Shown here: piece by piece, positions 13,253-25,990 of the stretch | How positions within the stretch are numbered: the stretch's first letter is position 1 | Layout: every line of letters begins with the position of its first letter | Assembly (NCBI GenBank): GCA_964059195.1 | Contig: CAXKWD010000001.1 | Location: 155,732,532 to 155,796,531, forward strand | DNA from: Ectobius pallidus | Taxonomy: Eukaryota; Arthropoda; Insecta; Blattodea; Ectobiidae | Length of the DNA: 64,000 nucleotides | Direction: 5' to 3' | The notes under the pieces: generated by a model | The model's input: only the letters and a program-made list of their open reading frames with translations | Databases searched by the model: none | What the model was told of the DNA's origin: nothing | Made by a program: the position numbers and the translations under genes

Positions 13253-13387
13253 TTTCGTCCCCACACACAATCTCATAAAGTACCATACTGGCACTTAATA
13301 AAAAATCTAACTCTATCTAAGACTCTAAGGTATAACCGATGGAGATACGACGAAAAGTCATAGGAGCAAACTTGTAGATCTCTCAAA

Positions 13388-13487
13388 TACATATCATTAT
13401 CATTATCATTATCATCATCATCATCAGATTCAGATTCAGGTTATTATTATTGTTAATCTATTATTATTATTATTATTATTATCATCA
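13388..13487. repeat. CATTAT/CATCAT and TTATTA microsatellites
   Basis: Runs of ATCATT, then ATC, then TTA repeats, with a short unique piece (CAGATTCAGATTCAGG) between. Confidence 0.9.
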
Positions 13488-14199
13488 TGTTTTATAACAC
13501 TTATCCCTGGAAGAAGTTGGAATCCATTAACAAGCTAATGCTTGGACTGCTCGCCGGAATCTAGCTAATGAAGCAACTAGTGCTCGAACTAAAAACAATT
13601 AACTGTGTTGTAGATAAGAGGAATCATTAAATAAGTGGAACAATAATAACTCTATCAGGGCGGGTATGCTAATGTGACAAGGCCTTCTGGCTCCTCAGGT
13701 GTCAGTTCTTTCACTGACACCAGTCTCTTTTATTCTTACATTCTCGTTTCCAACATATAGTTCACATTCATTTATTTTCATACTTGTAATTATAAAGCAG
13801 GAAGTAGTTCTTTGCCACTGGTTCTGTTTTGACCCGAGAGAATATCCCTGCGCCTGCTTGCCAGTCTTTGGACTGGGAAAACCTTATAACAGGTACTGAT
13901 GTTAAAACTTGAACTCAATTTTCAAGGTAAAATATAATGCAGTAGCCTAGAATGGGTATGGGTAGATAAAGTAAAAAGTGCGGAAACTACGTGTAAACCT
14001 AAAATTGTAATATTAAATTATGTTGCACAGTAATAATATTTAACTTTTTTCCTCTGCTTAATCTACCTTTTGGTGGCACGTATGAACCAATGTCCCTGGG
14101 GAAAGGGCCAATTATGGACACAGAGACAGGACATGGAAAGTCCCCCTAGCATGAGTTCAGTCTCAAATCCTATGACATCAAAGGTGGAAGTAATAAACT

Positions 14200-14500
14200 G
14201 TGCAGAATAAAAGGAGCAGTAATATTAAAATAAACATAGAACTTGTTTGTGGTTAAGACTATGGTTAGTCTCCGCAGATGGCAACAGCGCAAGGATAAAT
14301 CGCCATTCAGGTGACAATGCCCGACACTACAAACGCATTACGTGTAGATAAAAACCTGCCTTGACGTTACCATATTTCATGGAGTATGTGAACCACGTAT
14401 TTAATCCTTTTATATAGTTTGCACGAATGCTCTTAACTTTATTTAAAACCACAAAGGTGAAATTTGTTCCTCATTCCCTATTCTGCTGACATAAAGAATA
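14200..14500. repeat. Diverged dispersed repeat, copy 1
   Basis: It shares with 56258-56590 the order ATTAAAATAAACATA, GTGGTTAAGACTATGGTTAG, GCAGATGGCAA, CCTTGACG, GAACCACGTATTT and TCTGCTGACATAAAG. Identity is moderate, so the family is old; type unknown. Confidence 0.65.
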
Positions 14501-15094
14501 ACCGTAGGGATAGTACTTGTCAAGTGAAGCATGGTTAAAGTTAAGGGAGAAAAAATATTTTTACTCTCTTTTCTGATAAAAGTCTCGCCTGGGGAAAACA
14601 TGTTCTTTGAATTTGTTTGTTCTTACAGAAGAAATAACCTGTTGAAATCTGAATAGCCACTTCTAGGAGGGTTGGTTCTGTTGGATGCTTAAAAAAGGGA
14701 TATAAACCTCGTTACGGCCTAAGAGAAATAATATATATGGTTATTTATAGTGAGATATAAAATAGGTTTGTTAACATAAATTTTTAGCAATATACATTTC
14801 GACAAATTAGTAATGTAACCTTAAAGATGATTAAAATATTGTGCAATATTTATTATAATAGGCCTATAGGAATTTTGCAATGGAAGTGACAAAGACATCC
14901 AATAAGATCGTCCACTAAGGAATCCAAGGATTTATTTGTCTCGCTTTTATATACTCTTTCTAACTAAAATCAATTCTTATGTTTCCAGTAGTGTTGTAAT
15001 GTATTTCAAAGATTGTCACTGAACACAAACTTTACAGATAGCCCTATTCAGTAATAATACTTACTTACTCAATGGCAATAGAAAATTCCTAAGC

Positions 15095-15282
15095 AAGCTA
15101 AAGGAATATTATCTATTTTATGGAACTCGGAGGTTCATTGACGCGATTACCTAAGCCCGCCATTCAACCCTACACTGTGCTAACTCCATCCAGTCACCCC
15201 TCGCAAATCCTACTTCTCTTAAATCTATTCTAATGTTGTCCTCCCACCTACGTCTTCTAAGAGGTCTCCCAGTAATAATGAT
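15095..15282 (-). mobile_element. LINE 3'-terminal fragment
   Basis: The minus strand reads GRPLRRRRWEDNIRIDLREV, then GDWMELAQCRVEWRA, an in-frame stop, then ASMNLRVP and the terminal stop near 15131. This is the conserved C-terminus of an insect LINE family. The same 3' tail appears at 42745 onward. Upstream coding sequence is missing. Confidence 0.85.
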
Positions 15283-16480
15283 GGTAAAAAAATCCAGTAA
15301 CTATTTTTATGTGAAAAAATCTCACCAATTTCCTGAGTTTTGTTAGTTCTAACTCATGATATGTAAAGGAAAATAGAAGCATGGGTAAGCACGGCATGGA
15401 CCACTGACACACAGACACATCCTGGATTGTGGGCGACGCAGCTTACTCGGAAATACCTTCGCGATATTTATCAAGATGATGTCATAAACAAGAGACGAAC
15501 GCGCTACTTATCCAATCATCGTTAAAACGTTTAAATTAAGAATCAGTTGTTCCGTGAATCAGACGAACATGTTAGACGGGAATACTTTCAACGCCAACAG
15601 GAAAGGTCTTGGTGCTTCCTATCAGCTGAAGAATCAATAGTTCCCCACAGTCTTAAAATGTCTTCTGTCAGCTCATCGTTTATACAGGCAATGTTTAGTG
15701 TTGTCGATTTCATCAGCTAAGTAAATTCCACTTTATTCCAGCCTCATTCGTTTAATGCTTAAGTTATTCTCATACATTTGGTACCTGATCCCCGTTTATG
15801 AAGCACCCGATCATGCGAGCAAAGTCACATAAAATTACGACTATTAGCATGTCTCTGGTCACTATTGAGTAAAAAACACTTCGTCTCAAGACTCTTACTC
15901 ATTCTGATGAAGCCCAGAAAGGTTTATTATTAGCAGCGTGTGCAGAGATTTTCATAATTGCGTACAGATAGTGGACATAAACAAAACTCTTGACACAAGT
16001 TTAGTACCCTTCCCTCTCGTAAATCAAGATTTTAGTGTGTAGCTATTATGTTATACTTAGTTGTAAACTGGATGACACGACAGGCTAACTTGTGTTCTAA
16101 GCTTTATTACTCTGAGTGGGACTTTACCTACGTCATGATGTTAATAATTCTTCACATTCATAAATTATTACTTGTCACTTTTTTTAATGTCAATTTTATT
16201 GTACGCTAAAATTAACTCTAATTGCATTCATGCTAGTCTTCTGAAAACTAATAAACTTTGTGGAATTACCCAAGGTAATTTCTAAAGTACGATTGTAATT
16301 CGCAATTATTATTTAACCAATAAAATTAAAATCAATAAAAATAAATCAATATAGAACTTATAAATAATCTGGTTTTTATTATTTTCTTAGAAATCTTCAT
16401 CTGCTGAGGACGTCCGATAGTACTACTTCGTAAAAAGTCGAAGATAAATCTATTTCAGCCAGTACCGGTAGTCGATATAT

Positions 16481-16580
16481 GGTATGGTATGGTAAGACGC
16501 ATTTTTATTGTTATATACATATTAAATACATTTTAAATAGAATAAATCCAGCGCACGGGCCTATATGGCCGTTCGTCTTT
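16481..16580 (-). mobile_element. LINE 3' tail with (TACCA)n end
   Basis: On the minus strand: GACGAACGGCCATATAGGCC, then CGTGCGCTGGATTTATTCTA, an AT-rich stretch and a terminal TACCATACCATACC repeat. An inverse copy is at 20429-20527. Short pentamer tails of this kind end several non-LTR families; no coding part remains. Confidence 0.6.
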
Positions 16581-17549
16581 TAATATAAGGCAAAGAGAGA
16601 GAAAATGTAACACTAATACCGGGTGTCCGGCCATGTGATATTAATCATCATTTTCGAAATATTTGAATTTGGTTTAAGTTCTTCAAAGAGCAATATGGTA
16701 TTACATGAAATCTTTCAATCAGTACACCAAAAACACCACTAACGAAAGGAATAAAAGAGTATAAATTATAATACACACATTTAGTTATGCTACTAAAAAA
16801 ATTTACAATAAAAGATGTTTATGCAAAGGAAACAAGTTTCAAATTAGGTAATTCATTTCAGTGTTTCATTTATATTGTTTGATGATACGAATTCCACAGC
16901 TGAATTCAGAACTGCAAGAAAAAATGCACCGGAATATTTTGATTGCATTTTTAAAAATTATTAACTTTTATTTATAATCTACATGTTTGTGATGTCGTGG
17001 ATGCCTGGGCTTCTTCTCTACTTGTAGTACCTATGACAAAGTAGACTGCTGAAACCCTTTTAGTATCCATACAATTTCAATTCCTAAATATTTACCGACG
17101 TACACGTTTTCCATAAATCAAAACTTTATTTGTTACGCATGTAATTCACTTAATGACAGCATCCATCAAGTTCGTATGAGGTATGTGACCTTGCTGAACA
17201 GCAATAAGTACCTGTCCACCTACACGGGTATCTACTCTAATTCCTTTAACCATCGTGTCTGTGTTCTGTGCCACCTTCACCATTCTCTGTGACCTCCAAA
17301 ATATTCCTCCCCTCTAATAATTATCCCACAGTATTACAGTGACACATCTAAGATGAGACTAGCAGATTGTATTTAGGGCCCAAAAAGTATTAAGGTTTCT
17401 TATAAGCTAGATGAAAAAATCTGTCTCGTTCCCAATATAATTTAAAACACCTTTCGAAGTATTTTGAGAGAAAAGAATGGTTTGGTGACCTTATAACTTA
17501 TAACTTATAACTTACAAAATGTCATTACAAAATAGTATAATACGTTTAT

Positions 17550-18560
17550 TTACGTATAATGTAACGGTATCATAACGATATTCATTTCGAAACTGATTTG
17601 CATTATAACATTGGTGTGGTATCGATTAATTATTATCGAACACGGAACGATCTTGAAACCTTGAGAGGAGCAACTGAAAACTGCAACTATAATGAACAAT
17701 GTGCATTTAAAATAAAATCAATTCTGTTCGTGTTAATTTTAATATCGCGCAATGATGATTTCATTTTGTATTGTCAAAATCCGCTGGTTTCAAGAAAACA
17801 TCAAAAAAGAAGCTTCGATTTAAACGGACGCCATGAGCTGCCATCCGCCGCAGAAGGCAATAACTAGAAGAACAGCTGATTGCGATGGGCAGCTTGTTTG
17901 AATAAATCAAAAGTTCCTAAATTTAAACATTTAAAAATATGGTCGAACAAAAAAGTCGTGTGCAACTCGTCTAATTTAAACTGATAACTAGGGGGCGGAT
18001 TTCTATTACCTAAAAAATAGGATATATGCATGCATTTGTGACCTAAAAAACATTAAAATATGACCAATAAAATTTAAAATGTGACTTTACCACTTACACC
18101 TTGTGTATATTTTTTTTAAGTCACATTACAATACATTTTATTAGAATATAAGGTTAATTATTTAAAATACCTGTAAATTCTCAAAAAGTATCATTATAAT
18201 GCAAAATTTACTAAATATGATATGAAACTTCAAAATTTCTTTAATATGCACACAAATATGCCAAAAATATGACCTAAATATGGATATGCATACTAAATAT
18301 GCTACAATAGTTGACAATTTCCTAAGTATGCAGTTATATGCACAATAAAAGCCGTTCCATTTTCACCAGGATGCTTGGAATCGGGTTTAAATTAGTCAGA
18401 AACTTGAAATAATGCAAAGGGGAGAAATATGACATGTCATAGAAATCCGCCCCCTACTGATAACTTAAGAAACTCGTATCTTCAATTGTTTCATAAACAC
18501 ACTCTAATGTTAATAAATGTCATTATAGGCTCGTTGCATAATGCAATAGTACGGGGTGAT
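17550..18560. repeat. Dispersed repeat copy, split by a hAT element
   Basis: The parts at 17550-17988 and 18457-18560 align with 23490-23990: GTAACGGTATCATAACGATA, TTTCGAAACTGAT, GACCTTGAGAG-like and GAAGCTTCGATTT motifs keep their order. An 89-codon plus frame at 17598-17867 lies wholly in this repeat and is broken in the second copy, so it is not called a gene. Confidence 0.8.
17989..18456. mobile_element. Non-autonomous hAT element, 468 bp, with an empty-site paralogue
   Basis: The ends TAGGGGGCGGATTTCTAT (17989) and ATAGAAATCCGCCCCCTA (ending 18456) are perfect inverted repeats. They are flanked by an exact 8-bp duplication CTGATAAC (17981-17988 and 18457-18464). The element interrupts the repeat copy at 17550-18560. 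The related copy at 23490-23990 lacks it and reads straight through the equivalent site near 23900. The interior carries many ATATGCA/ATATGAC motifs and no coding capacity. Confidence 0.92.
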
Positions 18561-18972
18561 AGAATTTCCTTTCATATACTTATAGAGCGTACCGACAGTC
18601 AGCTGCGATATTCATTATCTTCTCCAAAGGTTATAATGGAAAACTTAGCAGGAAAAAATAAATGTTAAGAAAATTATCCCATACAGTTTATCGGGGAGGT
18701 TGGTAAAGTTTTTATGAATCAGGGTGTTGAATAAATTAGGTTGTGTATGAGAGAGTTGTCAGTAACGGTTACGCATCTGAGCATTACTATGCAGCCCTCC
18801 AATAAGTGTAACACCTGTCTAACACTCACACTTGCCATTAATAATAATGAGCTCTGCTTCTGCAAGGCACGCTCACTGTCAGGTAGGTATGCACGCAGCC
18901 TCCAGACGGCGTCATATCTGGTCCAGTCCAAGTAAGCAATCTCGATCCTCATGGATTTTGAATTCATAATAT

Positions 18973-19890
18973 AAATTCTTTCGACTGAAGGGAGTATTTT
19001 GAAATGGTTATCTAGTAGTAAGAAGACCCAACTCCCATTTTCTTCTTTTTCTTCTTCTTATTGGTTTTTCTCTTCTTCTTCTTCTTTTCTTCTTCTTCTT
19101 CTTCTTCTTCTTCTTCTTCAGGACCTACCACCTACCAATGTGTTTGGCCGAAGACATAATTTGAAAAGTTTTTACTACACATTTTCTACTATTATAGAAC
19201 AGCTTATGTGAACTAAAATGAACCTGTTGTAGGGAATCAAAGTTCAATAAAAGCAGTTTAATTTTAAAATGTGATTTTCCATATTAAGCTATCATGTATA
19301 CAAACGCATATTTAATCTATCATACCTTTTTATGGTCCTGATCCGAAAGTCCTCTCAACCTCTAACAGAGTCTAACAACCTCTTAGTCTAAATATGGCCT
19401 TTACACCTTATAAATTCTTTCGGCTGAAGGGAATATTTTGAAATGGATATCTAGTAGTAAAAAGACCCAACTCCCATCTTCTTTTTATTTTCTTCTTATT
19501 CTTCTTATTTTTCCTCTTCTTCTTCTTCTTCTTCTTCTTCTTCTTTTTCTTCTTCTTCTTCTTTTTCTTCTTCTTCTTCTTCTTCAGTCACATCTAGTGC
19601 AACTAATGTGTTTGGCCAAAGTCACAATTTGAAAGGTTTTACTATATATTTTGTACTATTATAGAACAGTCTTTGTGAACTAAAATGATCCTGTTGTAGG
19701 AAACCTTGATTCAATAAAAGCATAATGAAGAGGGTAGATTAATTTTAAAATGTTATTTTACATATTAAGTCATCATGTAGACAAACGCAAATTTAATCCA
19801 TCATACCTTTTATGGTCTTCATCCAAAAAACCCCTCAGCCTCTAACAGAAAAGAGAAAATCTTTGTCTAAATACGGCCTTCACACCTTTA
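18973..19890. repeat. Tandem duplication of about 440 bp, each copy with a CTT microsatellite
   Basis: Copy 1 (18973-19410) and copy 2 (19411-19890) share AAATTCTTTCGRCTGAAGGG, CCCAACTCCCAT, a long CTT-rich run, ATGTGTTTGGCC, ACTATTATAGAACAG and ACGGCCT-like ends. The CTT runs (about 19035-19120 and 19479-19586) differ in length. Open frames of 60-70 codons here encode Leu/Ser runs from the CTT repeat and are not genes. Confidence 0.92.
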
Positions 19891-22577
19891 TGTGTCGGTT
19901 AATATCTGAAACTCTAAGAGCTCCATGATTAAGAACTCCTAAAGCCCTATCGAAGCCTGCATACTAAATAAGTTCTTATTAATGTGTTAGATATGTAATA
20001 ATGAATGTTGTTACTGGAAGTAAACAATATTGCTATGGGGGAATTCATGATAAATTACATCCCGTATTCTGGAGAAATATTTTAGGCTATTAAGTGATGT
20101 GCATAACTTGTAGACCTACAATTAATTAAATGTTAATGTTAAATATTCCGATTATGTACTATTATGTTTCTTCACTACAGGTATTGAGATGCCTCGCTTA
20201 TTTTCGTATCTTTTCTATTGTCTGAATACATCTAGATGTAATAAATGCATAAATAATAAACCTCATAATTAAATAAACTATATAAAAATCACTAATAGTA
20301 ACAATTGTCTTCACGAGACAAGTAAGTTTCTATAAAATCAACTTTTAAAGTAAAAAACTCTATATATGTATTATAAGTAATATCACATATTTGTATATTA
20401 CCTACACAAAAATGTGCATAGTTAAAGCACGAACGGCCGTCTAGGCCCGTGCGTTGGATTTATTCTATGGATAATGTATTTAATATGTATGTAAGAATAA
20501 AGATGCACCTTACCATACCATACCATATTACCTACATAACTATATCACCATTTATTGCTTACATAGGCCTATTGCAATGTTGAGATCCTCAATAGCACTT
20601 ATTTAAATATTAATAAACTAAAATAATTTAGAATCTAGAGCCCACATGACGAAAACAAACGATCATGTTTCTGAGAATTCTGCAGCCCTATAAGGCAGTA
20701 GTCAATAAAGAAATCTGAATAACCGTCTTATGAAGTATTCAGTAATTCGTATTACACAGCATGATAACTTTTAGAGAAAGCCCTTAACATTTTATTTATC
20801 TGAATAAAATAGCGCACTAGGTGACAAGTATTATCCATGGAACAAGAGCGCCCCTGGTAGAGGATCGTTGCAGTCACTCTGTGTTAACATACGCATATGC
20901 CAGTTGAACACCTCCCGAAGAGCATTCAGCCCACATACTGCGCACAAAAATAATCCGAATGCCAGAAACAGACAGACATTAAACAGTAAAATCATTTTCC
21001 TTGTTTTAATACTTATTTCAAAGGAAATTTTTCAGTTTGTAATTTTTATACATTTATTTCCTATCACAGACTGAGACGAGTAAGAAATTGTCTTGAAAGA
21101 GTAACGACGCTATGATGTGATCTTTCTAATCGTGCGAGTCGTTACATGATGATTTCTGACACTTCATTAGCCAATTTATTTTAATGGAAGATAACTTTTT
21201 TACATGATGGTATACCAGAATGAAGTTACTAAGTTTTGTATAGTGGTTCAAGCGAGCGAGTAAGCGAAGTACCCCTTTTCCTTAAAATTACCAATTATTT
21301 AAAATGCCATCTCCTTTAAACCGTTTAACGCACTTCGCCATTTTCTAATACCAATTAAGAATACCGAAGAACTAAAAAAAATTATAAAAAAGTATCATTA
21401 AATAATAATAGTCAAGAATTTGTGTCATACATTTAACATACGCAGCTATCATGATGGCTGCTTAGTGGTAATCTTGTTTCGTTTGCGAGGGGATTGGTGA
21501 TTTGGCCATGAAATTAAAAAGCTTTTGTGTCACTAAACGGTCCATTACACATCAATATTCAGCACTCCAATACCACAAGGTGCAAACTAAGGCGGTCTGT
21601 AGAAACTAACAACGCATGTTGTCATTTAATACCTTATTAAAGTCTACATACCTAATGTTATTAGGGAGCATGGGACAAATAAAAAAAAAGCCCAAAGAAA
21701 TATTTACAGCCCATAAAAGCATATCTGAATATAATTCTTACTTCACGTACTCGCTGAAATAAAAACGGACGCTTTTAAATTTTATGGAGTTCCAAAGCCT
21801 TAAATCTTTGCAGCCAGATTGTTAAGATGAATAAGAATAACATTTGCATACAGTCAGCTACTTGTCCAGATCACGTTCGACCAGTTAACAACGTTCAAAC
21901 AACCTATTGTTAGCGATACATGTACATGGCAAACTCAACCATAACAAAAGGTGATCTGCATTCCAGATTAAGTTTTCAAAACAATTAATGGTGAAAAATA
22001 TCAGGTCCTTGGCAATAATATTGGAAGTCCCATCCGAGTCCAATCGCAGTCGACGCTGCCCTCACATTCCACGGATTAGAAACACTTCATGATTTTATTG
22101 GTGTTAATATTTTATGGGTACGGTCCACATTCGATGTAACGAAGAGATATCGTAAACTGTTTTAATGCCACATGGAAAATTAATCATTTTATATATAAAA
22201 ATAATCTTAGTCGACTTATTTTTTCAGATATGCTTCGATTTGTCTAAGATTTAATTTGTTTTGTTATTTAAAAGTGATTCATGACGAACTGCGAATAGCC
22301 GATATTTATTAAATTTTCAATGATACTTAACTCAAATAATTACTAAATTTCCTGTTAAATGACATACCATACCCCAGTATCCCGATATACTTAATACAAG
22401 CCTACACATGGCCAGATGGAACAGTCAGATCTATTTCAAAAGTTACCTGGATCGATCCCTGTCCATGTCGACATCTACATGTACGAAAATTGGGCAGCCC
22501 CATATCTGTAGATTTACAGGCATGTAAAATAACTCCTGCAGCGTAAAATTTTGTCACAACATCAACGGTTATAGGCC
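19891..22577. other. No gene seen outside the LINE tail
   Basis: AT-rich DNA; a 68-codon frame at 20868-21074 has no recognisable domain. Confidence 0.5.
20429..20527 (+). mobile_element. LINE 3' tail with (TACCA)n end, opposite orientation
   Basis: ACGAACGGCCGTCTAGGCCC, CGTGCGTTGGATTTATTCTA, ATGTATTTAATATGTATGTA and a TTACCATACCATACCAT end match the 16.5-kb copy in inverse. Together the two form a 4-kb-spaced inverted pair. Confidence 0.6.
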
Positions 22578-22585
22578 TAAATAGC

Positions 22586-23281
22586 CAGGGCCGTAGCAAG
22601 GTCCTTCTGCGCCCTTGGCGAGTTTGACAAATCTGCGCCCTCCAATACTGGGGAGTCTGAACAATTTTTTTTTTTTTAATTCCTGTAAAATTGTTCATTA
22701 TTTTAATATAAAAACACTGTTATTATCAAAGAAAACCTAAACATCAAATTGAAAATGAACTAAGTGTTGGACTTTCAAGGTACTAAAACCTTATTTTCAG
22801 ACGATTGAACTAAGTTACTTAAAAAAGAATTAAACAATAAACTCTAGTATCAAAAGTAAATTACATAATAGGCCTGAGGCCTACTAAAATGTTTAACACA
22901 CTAATATAGGTAAAAGTATTTTTTTCGAGTAGTTGAACCACTTTCATCTCAATAATAACGTACATTTTAATTTTTATTGTTATATCTTTCCATACTGTTC
23001 ATGATTTATGTTATCATACTCTGTCAATAAAAAACATGTTAATTAAAGAACGTTGCACGACTGCTTTTTGTTTGTAGACAATCGGCATAATACTACAGAT
23101 AGTTCACGTGCAGTAATTTTTAATAACCTGAACGATTTCTTCCATTAACGTGGAATTTTTATTGCTTGATAAATTGCACCAGTCTAAAACAAAGCGGGAT
23201 TTTTCATGGTTAATTTTGCGCCCTCTCTGTACCTGCTCCTTTGGCGGGGGCCCATCTCGCCACCGCCTAGCTACGGCCCTG
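22586..23281. mobile_element. Non-autonomous hAT element, 696 bp
   Basis: Terminal inverted repeats CAGGGCCGTAGCAAGG (22586) and CCTAGCTACGGCCCTG (ending 23281) are flanked by near-identical 8-bp duplications TAAATAGC (22578-22585) and TAAATAAC (23282-23289). The interior is AT-rich with no transposase. CAGGG-type ends with an 8-bp duplication are hAT hallmarks. A minus-strand frame at 22402-22698 merely crosses its left end. Confidence 0.9.
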
Positions 23282-23489
23282 TAAATAACAATACCAAGAT
23301 GTAATTAAACAATACAACTTATTGGAGGAGGTGTAAGTATTTATTCTGTTTCACTATAATTATATTCTTCTCTTTGTATCCACCGAACCACGGTATCATT
23401 TAAATTTGAGAAGTTCACACTTAGTCGATATTTACTAAGACAAGCCATTAATTAAATTAAATTCTACCATCTGCACAGCACAGTAGAAA

Positions 23490-23990
23490 ACGCTTATTAC
23501 GTGTGACGTAACGGTGTCATAGTGATACTCATTTCGAAACTGATCTTCATTATGACATCGGTATGCTATCGATTACTATCGAACATGGAACGATAAAGAG
23601 ACCTTGAGAGTAGCAGCTGAAAACTACATAATAATGAATCTTTATTTGAAATAAAATCAATTCTATTCGCGTTAATTTAAATATCATACTAAAATAAATC
23701 CATTTCGTGTTGTCAAAATCCGATGGTTACAAGAAAATGACCAAAAGGAAGCTTCGATTTGACCGATGACATGAGCCGCCATCTGTCGTAGAAGGCAAGC
23801 TGATGCGAAGGACAGTGTGGATGTTTGTTTGAGTGAATCTAAAATCTCAATAATTAAACATTTACATAAAACAGTCGTATGTAACTTGCCTAAAATGATA
23901 ATTAAGAAATTCGTATCTTAATAAATGCCATTATTGGCTTGTTGCATGATGTACTATTCTTACACGATAGCATGACAATATTGAAAACAA
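23490..23990. repeat. Dispersed repeat copy without the hAT element
   Basis: It shows the same motif order as 17550-18560, with the pre-insertion sequence AATGATAATTAAGAAATTCG at about 23896-23920 where the other copy carries the 468-bp hAT element. Confidence 0.8.
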
Positions 23991-25519
23991 GAGGTTTGGG
24001 AAATATTAAAAGTAATTAAAAGTAGTGCAATTAAAAAGTAGTGGGGTAAACTGATGCCCGACTGAAGGATACAATATCGGATATTGCGATACTCGCGTGA
24101 AAGTGCTTTTTAACAGAATCGAAAGGTTAAAAAAAAACTGAGTTGATTCTAGTTGTTTTTCTATTTTCTATTTGAGCGCATGCGCAAGCAGTCGCATCAT
24201 ATCAAGACAAGCTGCCTGATGAATTACCGTAAGTAAATATTACCAAATATAAAGGAAGTAAAGAAAGGTAAGACTGAAATTGTGAACTTCAACAGCTAAT
24301 ATGGTTATATTCCATATCTGAAATAACAGGTACATCGAAAGTTACAGGCTTTGATATGATGTACTTGTGCGGTAAGTAGTGCGGTAAGTAATCATACAGA
24401 CGCAAGGTAGGTTCTACACTCTACAATCTACGATCATATCTACAAATTTTATGGTATTTTCTACACACAATGGATATTCGGTCACAAGTTACTACAAAAT
24501 AGTGTGCCTCATAACGTATGACTTAAAAGTCTTTCAGTGAGTTCGACCAATAAGAGTAATCATAAGAGGGATTAGCTTCAGGTATCACAAATTAGACTAG
24601 CTCAGTTAGTGAATCGACAGAAAGGAGGTTTGAAAGTCATGGTTTTGAATCCCGGTGTCAGAAGATTTTTTCTCGTATTTTTTTCTAAAGTACTGAAAGT
24701 ACAGGAATTAGGCTACATTATTAACTGATAAGTGTTCCAAAACAGATATACGGTTCATAGTATAACTTATAATATGTTTAAATGAGGCTGATCATAAAAT
24801 TAGCAACCGAATGCCGGGTTTGCTTGTTTAGCCCACCGACTGCTTGTCATGACATGGAGCTATGCAGGAACGAAAAACCGGTAATGATGGAGTTGTAACG
24901 CTATTTTACGAAGTAGCTACTGCTATAATTTTTATTTAATATCTGCTCAACCTGCTGTATAATTTGGTAGCATACTTGTTCCATTAGCTACAAATTTATA
25001 CCATTCCAGCAGACCCATTCTAAGTGCAATAATGGCATAAGTCACATGTGTGACTTGATACCACCTCCAAACTCGTTACAGATAAGTTTTTTCAGCTGAA
25101 AACAAATATCTTTCAATATTCGGCAACTACAACCTCTTCGCATAAGCAGTAAATACATTAAAACCTCTTTATAAAGAAAACAATATACTTGCAAACTAAA
25201 TAGGTCTCTCACAGGGTGTCTTAATAGTATTTATGCAATCATGGAACTTAAAAATACGAAAGAATATAATAGTTTTTTAAGTATTAGTTATGTCATGTCA
25301 AATATATTTACGATGTAAGACCGTTACATAGAATTTAACGGGAAAGCCTTAAATTTATAAAACGAGCGCTGGCAAATCGTAATTTTAAAAGGAAAAAAAA
25401 AATCATTTCTCTTGTGCTAAGAATAGTAATCACAAAACTTTTCGCATGTAGCAGAGTTCAGGCTCTTTTGGTTGGCAACAATTTGTCTGAAACAAATCAC
25501 GTATGAAATAGTATAGGCC
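23991..25519. other. No gene seen
   Basis: Contains the tRNA-like piece at 24.6 kb and a GTGCGGTAAGTAGTGCGGTA direct repeat at 24367-24392 that recurs near 37500-37540, suggesting another dispersed repeat. Confidence 0.5.
24594..24668 (+). repeat. tRNA-like sequence (SINE head or tRNA pseudogene)
   Basis: CTAGCTCAGTTAGTGAATCG resembles a D-arm and A-box, and GGTTTTGAATCCCGG a T-arm and B-box about 45 bases later. Acceptor pairing is not evident. Confidence 0.45.
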
Positions 25520-25990
25520 TATTGCGACACAAGGGCGGAAAGGCACGTTTACGGGTCGAGGAAACAGATTGAAAACCCGAGGCGCAGCCGAAGGTTTTTA
25601 AGTTTTCGAGACCCGTAAATGCCTTTACGGTCCATGTGTTGCATGCTATTTTTTGCACGACGGTTACTTATATCAATTTAATTATATTAATTGTGATATT
25701 ACCTGAAAATAGTATGTAAATACAGACTTGAAGAATGGTGCTTATTTCAGAAAGGGATTCGCATTTGTTATTGTTTATGGCAACCGAATATTTATAAAGC
25801 GGGGAGGCCTTGGTCATTTCTGCTCGCAAATAAGCATTTGCGGGCGGTAAAGTAACTTTCCGCCCGTCGCCCCTAGCAACAATTCACTTTCCGCCCGTCG
25901 CCCCTAGCAACAAGATTGCGTGTGGTAATGTCAAGTTACGAGCCATGTAAACAACTGTCGTAAGAAACACTTACTAGCTAAGGAGTGCAA
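25520..25990. repeat. GC-rich composite repeat with hairpin and 31-bp direct duplication
   Basis: The left part (25522-25644) is an inverted repeat: GACACAAGGGCGGAAAGGCA with ACGGGTC, against GACCCGTAAATGCCTTTACG with GTGTTGC. The right part has two identical 28-base units beginning ACTTTCCGCCCGTCGCCCCT (25855 and 25886, period 31). The same CCGCCC/GGGCGG words appear in both parts, so it is probably one interspersed element. Type unknown. Confidence 0.7.

Larger units (their letters stand above)
13488..17549. other. No gene seen outside listed repeats
   Basis: Between the microsatellites, LINE tails and the 14.2-kb repeat I see AT-rich DNA only. A small TAACTTATAACTTATAACTTA triplication is at 17494-17515. 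Confidence 0.5.

Noticed and set aside
12877..13266. 129-codon minus-strand frame with internal repeats
   Set aside because: It coincides with a tandem nucleotide repeat and a GGAC microsatellite; the repeated peptide mirrors the DNA repeat.
15900..15925. CTGATGAAGCCCAGAAAGG as a hammerhead ribozyme core
   Set aside because: The conserved GAAA and the three pairing stems cannot be placed around it.
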